Assembly (NCBI GenBank): GCA_900642245.1
Contig: CAAAJI010000052.1
Span: 150,163 to 214,162, forward strand
DNA length: 64,000 nt
Direction of reading: 5' to 3'
Origin: Fragilaria radians
Taxonomy: Eukaryota > Bacillariophyta > Fragilariophyceae > Fragilariales > Fragilariaceae
Positions 41,411 through 52,883 of the stretch are shown piece by piece. How positions within the stretch are numbered: position 1 is the first letter of the stretch; each line of letters opens with the position of its first letter. Both the position numbers and the translations under genes were made by a program. The notes beneath the pieces are model-generated. The model ran no database searches, had not been told where the DNA came from, and saw only the letters and a program-made list of their open reading frames with translations.

Positions 41411-43031
41411 CCAGCAGTTGAGAGCCTTGTTAGTGCCATCTCTAACTTAGTCAGCTGATTATTAAAGTTGTTATTTGTTAAAATTAATAAATCATCAAGA
41501 TAAGTCTTCAAAAACTTCCAAATTGTGGGTCAATTTTGACATCACATTTTGGAAAACATCTGGCGCAATCTTGATGCCCATGGGTAAGCGTTTGTATTCA
41601 TTCTTTCCCCAATGAAGTACAATTGTACAAAGCTTTTGGGCATCCGCATCCAATTTGATATGGTAATAACCCATGTTTAAATCTAGAGCCGCAGCAAAGG
41701 TAAATCCTTCCATGGATCTGATCATGTCCCCAATTTTTGTTATAGTAAATGGTGATCTTGAAGTAATCAATTGGGTTTTCTGAAAGCAGAAACAACTCAT
41801 ACAGTTCCATTCTTCTTGGCAATTGCAAATGTTGGGGATGCCCATTCAGAAGTATAATCCTCTTCCAGGACTCCAATGTCAACCAATCTTGCAATTTCTT
41901 TGCAAAGCTGCTGCTCCACTGATATAGGAACACTATACAGGTGAGTATGTACTGCCTTGGATGCCGGGTCTATCAAGTTTAGACTAATGGGAGCCATGTT
42001 GAATTCTCCCAAAGTTCCATCAAAAAATGTGCATATTTCTGGAGTACTTGGAGCAATTGGTGTTGTTCCGATTTGTTGAGGTTTTCACAAGTCTTCGTGA
42101 CTTTGTCTAAGATTGCAGGCTTATAGGATCTTGGTGGAACAAGAAAACTCATCCCTGAGACTATGAGGTTCATTTGCTGCAAAATAAATCTCAGTATTGG
42201 CTTTTTGAGAATTCAGTGAGTCCCTCCTGTCTTTCATTGGGATTGTAAGTGTCCCATGTAACAGTTTTGTCATTAAAATTAAGCGTTATACCTAATTTTC
42301 CGAGAAGATGCTGTCCAATGATCATTCCATATGTGTCTGATGCCTTGGATCGGTCATTGACGTTAAACTCCCAAGAAATTTGTTTCTTGAGGTTATATTC
42401 TAGAAGCAAATAGGTTATTGATCCAGTTTTTTCAGTTGTAAACTGACAACTCAATTTACTCCAAGTGTTCTTATCCTCTTTATTATGTTTGATAATATCC
42501 TTGGAGGTAAAAGCTTCAAGAATTAAGCTGCTACTAGCACCAGTATCAGCCAGTGCTCTAAGCCCATGTTCCTCATGGTTGACATTGAGGCTCACCACTA
42601 ATTCAATAGCTGGGTGAATATTTTCAACTTGTTTTATACTAGTTCTACTGATAGTAGGAACAATAAAAAATACTCCTCCATTTTGTCACTACTATTAGTT
42701 AAATTAATCTCCGTTGAGAGTAGGGACTCAGCCTTCCTCTTTAGTTCGGATTTTTTGCCTATGTAGGTCTTAACTGCTTTTTAAGGGCCTTAATTTCCTC
42801 GAAAAGAACGGATAAGGCCTTTTCTCAAGGAACAGCCTTGGACCCATGGTGGGCGTTTTTGTGCTGTTTGACCTTTGCGTTTTCTCGGCAATCGGCCGTC
42901 TTGTTGTTATTTTTGTCACAGTAGTGACACCGCCATTTGGTTTTTTGTTTGTTTTTAGCTGGACCTACATCTACTCTACTGGTGAAGGAAGTGCCATTAT
43001 CTACTGCTACTGTCGGAGCTAGTCCATTCGT

Positions 43032-43471
43032 GCGTCGAATCTTGTCCAGATTCTCAAATGTGATTGATAAGATTTATGTCTCTTAACGCTTCCGAGGTGG
43101 CAATATATTCATCCTGTCTCTTAAGTAGAGACAGATTCATTTGACCCTTCGATTTCCAAGATATAGTGAGATTATATTCATCAAAATTGCATGCCTAAAG
43201 GAGGAGTAATTTTAGTGTATATTCCATATCTTCAACTATTCTCTGCCTTGTTTGCCAATAAGGCAAGCCTTTATGCTGTATGTGCAAAGTGGCAGCTCTT
43301 TTGAGCTCAAGGCGTCGAATCTTGTCCAGATTCTCAAATGTGATTGATAAGATTAAAGTCACTTAACGCTTCCGAGGTGGCAATATAATCATCCTGTCTC
43401 TTAAGTAGAGACAGATTCATTTGACCCTTCGATTTCCAAGATATAGTGAGATTATATTCATTAAAACTGCA
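43032..43471 (-). repeat. 160-bp direct duplication in gypsy G gag, 280-bp spacing
   Basis: 43032-43191 and 43312-43471 are nearly identical (GCGTCGAATCTTGTCCAGAT start). The 120 bases between them (43192-43311) recur at 44781-44924. Confidence 0.85.
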
Positions 43472-43520
43472 GGCCCTCTCATTTAATATGTTGACTTTGG
43501 TCATAGTAACCGCCATGTGA

Positions 43521-45370
43521 ATAGATTTGTAACTTATATATTCTTATTCATTTCATTTGGAAAAAGGTTTAATTTTCAATTATTATAGAAAGGCAAAATT
43601 TTACACGCTATGTTATTCGTTCAACTATTTATCATGTAGTTGCCAAATCCACTTCTTTGTAGTACATACTTTGTCTTGTCATGGGGCTGGTATTGATGCG
43701 CTCATCTTCTCACCAATTCGCCTTCAAGCGTTTACTTGAGGAGTACAGTATAACCTTCTCATATACAGAAGGCAGATTTAAGAATATGGTTGTTGAAGTT
43801 CATTCCGAGTGTATTTGTGTGCCAAGCTTCTCAAACTTTTTCTCAAAAATTGTTCTTTTGTGCTAAAATTGTGTGCTCGGTACACATTTCTCGGTTGAAG
43901 ACACCCACGGAATTTGTGTGTCATCATCAATTGTTCAGAGGATTGCCAATATCTTCTATTTGATAAACAAACAGTCATTTTTACAATTTATTTTGTTTCC
44001 TTGGCGGGGACAGTCTTATTGCTAATTAGGAATCATCCTTCTATGATAGGAAATATTTGTGTTTTATCATTTGATCTCAATTATCAGTTCTTTTTGCCCT
44101 TCGTCCTAGTATCTAAGCACTGACGTCGGGAAAACAGACAGCTTTGAGTCATATTGGTGCGCCTTTTGTTGTGGTTTTCAAACTTATCTGAGCTCTTTTT
44201 GATTTTATTGGAACGTCTAAACAAAGTTGTTATACTAGTGGAGAGTCAACCTCTGTTGTTAATGCTATCCGTTTGCTCTTGGCTACGTGCTTAATGAATA
44301 TGATTTCATCCATCCCACTAAAAATAAAATAGTAATGTAACGTTAACTAGTTTTATGGCCTAATTTGAACATGAATTTGAGATCAAGGGAATTACTTTAT
44401 TTAACAGTCATCCCTGGAGATTGGAAAATACTCTGATACATTTCAATCCAGCACATTTCGGAGTTATGTTGCTGTTAGAGGAAACCGTAAGTTGTGAAAA
44501 GAATCCGTTGAGATGAGTACAGATACTCTGAAATGTCAATGACAAACTATTTTCTGTTGATAAACAACATAGAACGTTCATACCGAGGATGTGTCGTATT
44601 TCGACAACAGAATTTTTTTCAATTGAACTAGTCACTATTACTGAGTGATTAAGCAAATAATGTATCTCTTCTAATCCAACAGAATGGCTTATGCAGAAGA
44701 ATGTTCCAATCACAAATATAGGCAAATTTAAAGGCATCTAGAATGATTCAAATGAACTTGTAGGTGCATACCCCTCCAAATGCCTAAAAGAGGAGTAATT
44801 TTAGTGTAGTGTATTCATAACAGTCAAAGGAATATTCCATATCTTCAACTATTCTCTGCCTTGTTTGCCAATAAGGCAAGCCTTTATGCTGTATGTGCAA
44901 AGTGGCAGCTCTTTTGAGCTCAAGATGTTCTAGGATGAACCAATTTAGGTGAGATAGTTCGACAATAACGTAGTAAAATCAAAATGTCTAATGTCCTTCA
45001 AGTTGAATGAATACTCAGCAAATATTGTGAAACTCATTCTTGTATCATTTTACATGTGTTTCTCATAAAAGTGTGGAAGTGCTAATGGCTTTCTGATAAG
45101 ATTGCAAATCAGATGAATATGGTCTTGATTATGAGACGACAAGGAGACGAAACCTTAGTACTTAGAGTTTTGTGCGTTCATTGATTTCATAAGTCCTGTG
45201 ATGTGAGGCAGTAAATTAAATATGTCTTACAGGATGCTTTAATTCACTTCAAACATTGTCTACCCTCACGAACCTGTAAGCCTTTCTATATTTAAATTCC
45301 TCAATGATCTCAAGGTATTGTAAGTCTGATTCCCATCTCAATTGGGGCGGGGATACATCTTGAACGTACG
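43521..45370. other. Repeat-bearing intergenic region
   Basis: No host gene is supportable. 44781-44924 is a third fragment of gypsy G gag with about 25 extra bases (near 44806-44830). A 109-residue minus-strand frame (44408-44737) has no recognisable feature. The last 50 bases before 45371 start the promoter of the lumenal-protein gene. Confidence 0.45.
44781..44924 (-). repeat. Displaced copy of the gypsy G gag spacer
   Basis: Matches 43192-43311 from TGCCTAAA to GAGCTCAAG with one insertion. It shows rearrangement of the element's 5' part. Confidence 0.85.
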
Positions 45371-45381
45371 CACGTGACGTG
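45371..45381 (+). promoter_or_regulatory. Composite G-box/bZIP site CACGTGACGTG
   Basis: The palindromic G-box CACGTG overlaps TGACGTG, a core bound by bZIP factors including aureochromes. It lies 175 bases upstream of the preferred ATG (45546) of a predicted plastid protein. Three short repeats of ACGCACGAACG-type sequence follow (45383-45413). Light regulation is inference. Confidence 0.45.
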
Positions 45382-45545
45382 CGGACGCACGAACGAAAAC
45401 GACGAACGCACGAACTTTGAATAGTATCCAGTATCAAACTTCTCACCGTCGCAGTTCCAATCCATCAGGTCTTTGGTTTTGTTGTATTTGTTGTTTTTCC
45501 TTCCCTTCTCCTCTCAAAACTGTCAGACATTGTTGTTCTACTGAG

Positions 45546-46103
45546 ATGGTTATCCTTGAGAGACTTCTGATTCTTGTCATTGGGATAATCATGCTGTCCT
45601 TGTCAACTCCTTCCTTGGCTTTATCCATGTCATCGTCTACTCGAAGGGAATTTTTGCTATTGCATTCCTCAAGAGCTTCCACAACAACATCGGCGAAAAT
45701 ATCGCCATCCACTGTTGCAACTGTTACCTCTACTATGATGATGATGATGGTGGTGTTTGGGTCCAAAATACAACCTGCCTTAGCAGAGGTGGTTCCTCCT
45801 CCTATGGTTGATGCAACAAAAGCGGCGACAACTCGGTTATGGATAACTGGGAAGGCACCACGTTTTGTCATGGATACCAACATTTCCGATAAGAAGGGTA
45901 ATTCCAAGGCAGCCACAACATCGACAGAAGGGACCAAACGTGATGCCAATTTCTTACGTTCAATTTCCGATTGTAAATCACAATGTGAACAAAGCAACGG
46001 ATCTGATGGATATGCTCGTACGAAAGAAGAATGCTTGGAATTATGTCAAGATATCTGTTGCAAGACGTATGAACAATGTACCTTTGCAATTACGCCTCGA
46101 TAA
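45546..46103 (+). CDS. Predicted thylakoid-lumen small Cys-rich protein
   Basis: 185 residues from the ATG at 45546. An earlier in-frame ATG at 45417 would add 43 residues before the signal peptide, so I prefer 45546. The N-terminus MVILERLLILVIGIIMLSLS is a signal peptide ending near PSLALS. It is followed by a Ser/Thr-rich transit-like stretch and a second hydrophobic stretch with five Met (MMMMMVVFGSKIQPALA) ending in an A-x-A cleavage site, the tripartite presequence expected for secondary-plastid lumen proteins. The mature part is about 100 residues. Its C-terminus holds seven Cys: CKSQCEQ, then ECLELCQDICCKTYEQCTF, suggesting disulfides. I do not recognise a named family. The stop is 75 bp from the stop of the convergent malic enzyme gene. 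Confidence 0.75.
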   Translation: MVILERLLILVIGIIMLSLSTPSLALSMSSSTRREFLLLHSSRASTTTSAKISPSTVATVTSTMMMMMVVFGSKIQPALAEVVPPPMVDATKAATTRLWITGKAPRFVMDTNISDKKGNSKAATTSTEGTKRDANFLRSISDCKSQCEQSNGSDGYARTKEECLELCQDICCKTYEQCTFAITPR

Positions 46104-46178
46104 TAATAAAGAAATATAGACTTTCGAAAACAAAATGCATCATTCTAGAATTTGAGTAGTTGTAATAAAGGAAGTTGC

Positions 46179-48301
46179 TTATATCGTTATCTCACGTTTC
46201 TCTACCAAGGGTACATATTCCGGATAATACATTTTACGCGCCATTAAATCTGGTAAATTGGCTTTCTGCTCGGGACCTATTTTTTTGGCTTGTCCTTCTC
46301 GAATGGCCTCTTCTGCCACAGCCACTGCAACCCGATGCGAAACCGCTCGTATGTTTCCAACGTGAGGAAACACCTTTCCTTGCTCCAATTCAGCAGGAGT
46401 GACAAAATTAGCTAAGGCCTCCGCTGCTACATATAACATTCGATCTGTGACTGTCTTGCAACCTGCTACCGTGACACCCAATCCAAGACCAGGGAAGATG
46501 TACCTATATAGAGAGAAGGATATATAAAGTCGTTGAATCAAACAGCGCAAATAATCCATACATAAAGACAGTAGAAATGTATCGACTTACATATTGTTGC
46601 ACTGTGTTGGATAAGCAGTACGTCCGTCACTTAGTACAACAGGATCAAAGGGAGAACCGGATGCAAATATGCAGTTCCCATCAGTCCATTCAAATGCTTG
46701 CTCTGCAGTACATTCTGCTTTGGTAGTAGGGTTGGATAAGGGAAAAATAATAGGTTTCTTGCAGTTGGCATACATGGATCGGATCATGTCTTCTTTAAAG
46801 AGACCGCCAACGGCTGTCATACCTAGGAGCATAGTTGGCTTATATTTTTGAATGACATCCAAAAGCGACATACCGCCATCCTCGTGCCGAGCGAAATCAG
46901 CTTGTTCCTTAGACAAGGTTGAGATGCGTTCTGTACCTAGCAAACCAAATTGGTCTACCACAAAGAATGCATTGCGTGCCTCATCTTCTGTTCTTCCCTG
47001 GGAAAGCATAGCCTGTTTAAGAACTTGTGCAACTCCAATTCCAGCACTTCCAGCTCCAGCAATGACAATTTTTTGATCGCCAAGAGCTTCTACGGACTCG
47101 CCCTTGGCTCTAAGAGCTCCCAATAATCCTGCCAAGGTTGTCGCCCCAGTTCCTTGAATATCATCATTGAAACACAAATGATGATGACGATAACGGTTAA
47201 GAAGTATCTGCGCTTTATCGGAACTGAAATCTTCAAATTGAACAAGGACATTTGGCCATCTGTAGCGAACTGCTTGCATAAATTCCTCAACTAATTGATA
47301 GTATTCATCCCCTTTTAATCGTGGTTGTTGTACCCCTAGATAAAATTTATCCTGCAAGAGTTCCGTATTATCCGTTCCGACATCTAGAACCACGGGTAGG
47401 ACTCGATGGGGGGCAATTCCTCCGGCAGCACAATAGAGTGAGAGTTTACCAATTGGAATACCCATACCATTAGCTCCCAAATCACCCAAACCCAATATTC
47501 TGGAACCATCTGTGACAACAATGACGTGTACATCCTTATGTGGCCAATTGTAAATCATGGATGCCATGTGACCACGGTCAGCTTCCGAAAAGTACATACC
47601 CCGAGGACGTCTAAATCGCGACGCAAATTCCTTACATGCTTGTCCAACTGTAGGTGTATATATCAAGGGTGCCATTTCTTCCATGTGATCCACCTAATCA
47701 TAAGATAATTTAGTGTACGTAAGATACAATATACCAACATTTGATTGATTTGTTGTTGAATTGTACGTACCAAGACACGATGATACAATGTCTCATTTCG
47801 ATCGTGCAAATCTTCCAACAGCAAATGCTTTTGAATGGTCGATTCTTCGCCACGGAGCGCCAATAAGAATCGCTCTTTCTGCAATTCCATATTTAGTACA
47901 CGAGGAGGCAAGAGTCCTCGGAATCTCAAACGATCGCGTTCTCCAGTTTTGAAAGCTGTACCCTTGTTGAAGAGTGGATCGGTTAGAATGTCATGTCCTC
48001 GTGCACTTATCTGAAGAGGTGCCATAAATCGACGCGAACAACCTGCCCATTCTCCTGCGGTTGGTACTTTTTCTTCTATCAATAATGAAGGATCAGGGAA
48101 AAATGTTGTAGTTGCTGTCGTTGTTTTTGAACTCATATTGGCAACGTCATTGTCATCTTCGGAAGAATTTTCATCCGCTCCTGTTAGAGAATTTGAAAAG
48201 TCACGAGAAGAAAACGAAAGGACTGACGAAATTTGATGATATGGAACAAGAATTCTTGTTACTAGTGAACGACGATTGCAATGACGAAGGGACGACCACA
48301 T
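46179..48301 (-). CDS. Malic enzyme (NAD(P)-dependent malate decarboxylase), mitochondrial-type
   Basis: It converts malate to pyruvate and CO2 with reduction of NAD(P). Three exons: 48301-47771, 47693-46591 and 46503-46179. The introns are 77 and 87 bp with GT-AG ends and keep frame, giving 652 residues. The N-terminus MWSSLRHCNRRSLVTRIL lacks acidic residues and looks like a mitochondrial presequence. Motifs: ETLYHRVL joined to VDHMEEMAPLIYTPTVGQAC across intron 1 (catalytic Tyr189), VVTDGSRILGLGDLGANGMG, the metal-binding QFEDF, CFNDDIQGTGATTLAGLLGAL, and the dinucleotide fold IVIAGAGSAGIGVA near residue 389. PLSNPTTKAECT and QCNNMYIFPGLGLG (across intron 2) follow. NAD versus NADP preference cannot be read safely. 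Organelle targeting is inference. Confidence 0.96.
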
Positions 48302-49729
48302 TGCAGCGGACTACGTTCAAGTTGTGAATAACGATACAACCAGATTGTGTACACACTCGCACTTTCGAATGAACGAGTATTATATTCAATCATTCAACGG
48401 AATTTCTCACCAGGAAACTACCGGTAGCTGTGTTTTCCTTCACTGAAAAAAAATCCTTTTACTCAATTCTCCTTTTGCTTTGGCATCTCTTAGTGATACA
48501 TTCCTTTGAAAATCACAGTTTCCGTTACAAATTGTGAATAGCTTAGAAAATAAGTTTGTGCTTTCATTTCTTCTTGTCTCTCACATATCATGCTATATAA
48601 AACTGAGGATTGTCTACCAATGTTTTACATGTACTTCTGCTCACTGACTGAACCTTGAACGAAGTCATTCAGTTTACTGGTAATGGCCCATATACCAACA
48701 TAATTCCAACTCAAGAAACTTCTAACTAGCAATGGTCAACAAGTGCTTGCAAATCACCCGTCATTACTGACAAGAAATAGTGGCCAAAAAAGCATTCTTC
48801 AAATTCATCACTATATCATGAAGTGTAATTGGTATCCAGAATTACTTTCGACAGTTTTACTCATTTAGAACCCTTCTGGTTTGTTGAAGAGAGTTACTAA
48901 TATTATTCTAATCAACGTCGTTGTGCTATGATTGAGATATACCATTGTGACAGTTGTTTCTTCCCAAGTAATGCCTTTGTTGGCGAATTGCACGGAAATT
49001 CAGAGCTCTTTCATGATACTGGTCTCCATTATCATTTCATTGCCATTTCGTAACTCACCAAAGCATAATGAATCTGAAACCGAGTATATCTGACAAAAAA
49101 TGAGGCTTCATCATCAATTGCATGTTTGCCCTATAAGTAACTCGTCGCAATGCCTTCCGTATATCCTAACGTAGATTTATACGAAACCTATCATATTTAT
49201 TCTTGATAGGTGAAACATATGATTAGATTTACACTTTTTACCAAAAAATTTATTTAAATTATTTTATTCAAACAGAATTTTAGCCGCCAAAAGCACAAAG
49301 GTAACTAAAGGTATTCTTGCTTGTGTGAGTTGTGTTTATGCTTCTTAATTGATTGATTGGATTGTTCTGATTTGGTGAATTGAACATTGTTTTGAAAACC
49401 ATTCCTTTTCGCCGCGTTGCTAAAGGTTCTTCGTACAACTGAAAAGCTGTCACCATACTTCTAGTTAATCTACAACAAAAACACACAGTAAGTCTTACGC
49501 ACAAATCTTGATGGATAGTGCAGATGCTCCTAATAATGCGCGTTTTCTTTTATATATTCATGGAATAAAGGGAGGGGGGTACATAGTATGTTGCCCATCT
49601 TCTGATACTTTATTAGTCTCAACCTGTTTTGTATTTTGATCCAGTCTCCGACTTCCCGGGAAAAAAAGAGAGTCTGGAAATATTTCTGGATTTGCAGATG
49701 ACGTAGGGACTTTCAGAATGTTGAAAGAT
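48302..49729. other. Intergenic upstream of malic enzyme
   Basis: Holds the malic enzyme promoter at its left end. A minus-strand frame at 49280-49504 (ending SYLCAFGG) has some coding character but no convincing start, so no gene is called. The remainder is low-complexity AT-rich DNA. Confidence 0.4.
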
Positions 49730-50400
49730 AAGATGAATACTTTTTAAACGGAAATTTTGTAAGTTCATTTGCAGATGCCAATCATTTGAATGGAAATATT
49801 AAAGAAAAGGTGTGCATAGCTGCTGGTCCTGAGTTTATTAATGGCTTAAGTGGCAAGCACTTAATTGTGGTAATACCAGTCTACGGATTGAAAACATCTG
49901 GCAAGATTCCAGGAAGATCCAGCTGAATCACTAGCACGTTTATCTTTAAAGAAGACAAAGTATCATCCAGATTTGTGGATACAAATCATCTCACTATGTA
50001 AACTTTGTCACATATGGAGATATTACACCTATCTGGAGTAACAACCATAGGAGAGTCATCAAAGTCTATTTATTATAGGGCATATGGATCGCAGAACACT
50101 AACTTGAAGGGAATGTGGAAGTCCTTGGAGAGTGCTGCAAAAAGTAAGGTCTTAAGCATGTAATTCCTGAGTTGTTTTGGAAATGCGTTTAAGCCCATCA
50201 AGACTCTAATGAGTGAAGGATATCGCTCACAAGTGGATGATTCACCTCTACGTAATGATTTGGATTCTAGAAGGTTTAGATCTTTAATTGGATTTTTGTG
50301 TCTGGATTTAGAATCGGGAAAGTGTGATATCGCGTATGCAACATCTGCAATGATTAAGTTGAATGTTGCATCCACGTTGGCCCCTTCTCACCACAGGCAA
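49730..50400 (+). pseudogene. Copia RT fragment, plus strand
   Basis: Shifted plus-strand frames show VYGLKTSGK (about 49882-49908; copia RT has YGLKxSG), then ARLSLKKTKYHPDLWIQ (about 49937-49985), then RRFRSLIGFLCLDLESGKCDIAYATS (about 50268-50345), equivalent to the copia YRSLIG-x-L-x-RPDIAYA block. It is thoroughly degenerate. Confidence 0.6.
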
Positions 50401-51520
50401 CTTCACCGGAATTCCCATGCCGTTTATTTAATTATAGATGAACCGGATTTCTGCACCCATTTCCGACATAGCCGCATATTCAGCTTCACTTCTTGAGAGA
50501 GTTACATCTCTATGACTCTGTGACCTCCATACAAGTTGGTGCACCCAACATGAACTTTGTCGCACTGATCCGATTATCCACATCACCAGGGCAATTGCTG
50601 TTATCCTCTTCCGAATTAACCTTCATCCTTGAACAAATAGTTTTCGCTGTTGTCTTCAAGATTAAACTTCATCGTCGAACAAATAAGAATGCAACATCCC
50701 AGCAATAGCCCTGTATTTGACTGATCTGCACCCATAGTCTTGTCTTCATCATTTTGACGCACCGTCTTGAATAGAGGGGTTCCATCATGCTATGTACCCT
50801 TTTCTTCATCAACACCTTGAATTCCATATTCTTGATAAAAAGTGGTTGCATGATTCATACAATACATTTTTTCTTATCAGTATAACTTTGACAGCTCAGT
50901 ATTTCCTTAAGTTCATCTTCAATCTTCAACCCAAAATCATGCCATTTCAGATCTTGAATAACGTCTTGAATGCCTTCTTATGTACCTCCTGTCAAGCAAT
51001 CACCAATGTAGCTAGCCTATGCTGTATTCTAGATTCAATAATTACAGAAGCTATAGCTTTAATGAGAAATTATGATGGCTGTTTTTTGTTGTTGCAAACT
51101 TTAGATTAGATGGTAATAAGTCACGTGTACTCCACCGAACTGACAATACATTTTCCGTAACTCTTCAATACTTCAACACGTTTTAAGTAACTTTTTCTAA
51201 CACTCTGCACAAGCCCATATCTTGCCTTCTCTAAGAAGAGGTATTTTCCAACATTAGCTTTCACATCACTTGGAACTTACATGAAAATGTCAGGTTTATA
51301 TCACCACGTAGAAACACAGTTTCTGAGATTCCAAACCCTCACCCCAATCAGAGTGTTCTTAAATGATAAAATATTGGTTACAAGAGGATAGCTCTCAGCA
51401 AAACCAAGGCCAGGTTCTTGACTGAACCCACATGCAACTAATCTTTTCCAAAAATGCAATTCCTCGTGACTCTGAAAACAACTTGCTCTTAACTCAACCT
51501 CTGCCTTTGGGCTTATCATA
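50385..51520 (-). pseudogene. Copia RT-RNase H fragment, minus strand
   Basis: Minus-strand frames contain KRLVACGFSQEPGLGFAESY (51460-51395 region; RT palm start) and VWNLRNCVSTW. Further on comes the RNase H block VTLSRSEAEYAAMSEMGAEI, then RFIYN, stop, NGMGIPVKLPVV (about 50520-50390). It faces the plus-strand copia fragment, so two elements or one inverted element meet near 50390. Confidence 0.65.
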
Positions 51521-52481
51521 TCCCATACTCCTTGATTTTTTATATTCTCTCACATTACTCTTTGGATGATAGTAGGCATCATCTAATCTCTCAGTTTTCT
51601 GGTTGCCCAACCATAAGGACTGCAAAATCACAACTATCCATAATCGTTTTCCTTCCTTAATCCATAAAAGTCCCTCTGATGGCTCGTGATGTTACTTGAT
51701 TGAGCCACCATTTTCATTGCTTTATTTTTGTAAATCATCTAGCGGGAAGGTTTTGTCTTGTCATTTGCACCATTTTCATTATCTAAATCAATCTTGATCA
51801 ATACAAAAGAATTATCATCTTCAACCATATTGCTAATAATTCATAAGAAACAGGAGATGAAAAAGTATTCACAGGTTATTATTTCAAACGCATGTGGAGG
51901 AAAGAAAACGAAATCTTAAATCTCAATTTAAGACTTCGAATTGGATTGTGAGTTCATTAATGTGGAAGAAAATTGATCAGACTATTTTTTGACAACATAA
52001 ATAGAAAACATGGACGTTGGTGTCCCATTTTTGAAGTAAATGTAAGGGATACAAAAACCTAGTGGGAAACGAGGAATACCATTCGAGGTGCTTTTATTCT
52101 CTTTTTCGGGCAATTCATTTCTAGACTTCAACATACCTAATACCGGGATTTGTCACATAAACTTTCAGCTTCAAGAATGCTTCTCATTCCTTCCGCAGAA
52201 CAAAATCCTTTTTTCACCATTTAAGTAAACGGGTACGACTTCAATGAGTCATAATCCGTTCTGTTCTTTCATGTCAAGAATTTGTGTCAGTATAGAAATA
52301 TCAATTATAATTGTAGTCGTTTGGGATGACGTGGTTCTGGGAGTCACGAGTAAAACAAAGATGGCGAGAAAAAAAACGGGTCTGTATCTGTCGAAGTATA
52401 AGGCTCTACGATTTTGCATATCATAAGATTACAGATTTAAGTCAACTAACCAAGCATCCCCACCACACCGCCATCATAGAC
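51521..52481. other. Intergenic
   Basis: No gene or element is recognised; it may include the decayed 5' part of the minus-strand copia fragment and the promoter of the 52482 gene. Confidence 0.4.
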
Positions 52482-52883
52482 ATGAAATCTCAGGAAGAAT
52501 TTAATGGTCGAAATAGAGCGGTCGGAAATTTCTCTAACTTCTCGAATAATATTCCACATTCGGATGGTCTACTTCGTGATTCATCAGAATCTACTGTGGA
52601 TGATGGCTATTCTGATGATAGTATAAATAGCGACGAGAGTGGTCGGCAAAATCACTATCGTCACCATCATCGATTGCACTCTGAGTAAGTAATATATTTT
52701 GATAGTAGAATAATTTTCTTCGGCTCTGTCTATCATATACAAGTAGTCCTTATCTTTCCCTCTTCCAACCAATATTTGTTCAGATACTTCATCGTTGAGG
52801 AGGTTTTATCCCTTGCGCTAAAACTCATAGAAGATAGTTTACAGGAGGACAAAGTAAAAGATCCTAATCCAAATGGGAAATAA
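52482..52883 (+). CDS. Small two-exon gene, acidic Ser-rich protein
   Basis: Exon 1 is 52482-52684 and exon 2 is 52784-52883, joined by a 99-bp intron with GTAAGT donor and a TTCAG acceptor. The joined frame is exactly 101 codons with stop (100 residues). Exon 1 encodes MKSQEEFNGRNRAVGNFSNF and then a Ser/Asp-rich stretch (SSESTVDDGYSDDSINSDES) and a His-rich RHHHR. Exon 2 encodes an amphipathic helix (VEEVLSLALKLIEDSLQED) ending NPNGK. The clean intron and preserved frame support a real gene. The Ser/Asp run looks like a casein-kinase-2-type target, which is inference. The family is not recognised, and a GTAAAAG in exon 2 could be an alternative donor to further exons. Confidence 0.5.

Larger units (their letters stand above)
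40880..43520 (-). mobile_element. Degenerate Ty3/gypsy element G
   Basis: Minus-strand remnants in gypsy order. A gag knuckle CHYCDKNNNKTADC lies near 42930-42888, with the zinc-ligand His replaced by Asn. The protease frame 42598-42191 has LRALADTGASSSLILEAF and MIIGQHLLGKLGITLNF. RT frames 42182-41495 contain GEFNMAPISLNL, ARLVDIGVLEEDYTSEWASP, ALDLNMGYYHIKLD and YKRLPMGIKIAPDVFQNVMS. RNase H (41090-40896) has AFDKIKKIIETEVLLAYPDF and YTNASDHQLGAVI, with Asn in place of the usual first Asp of Y-T-D-A-S. Frames are broken at several points. No LTR pair was found, so it is probably a truncated copy. Confidence 0.8.

Noticed and set aside
44408..44737. 109-residue minus-strand open frame with ATG
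   Set aside because: No recognisable feature; AT-rich and among retroelement fragments, so probably chance.
45443..45997. 184-residue minus-strand open frame
   Set aside because: Complement of the lumenal-protein gene, whose presequence and Cys motif are much stronger evidence.
49280..49560. Possible minus-strand small gene (LTRSMVTAFQLYEEP to SYLCAFGG) with a 29-bp GTAAG-TTGTAG intron
   Set aside because: The intron would be far shorter than all others here (59-199 bp), and no in-frame ATG was found upstream; kept only as a curiosity for RNA-seq checking.
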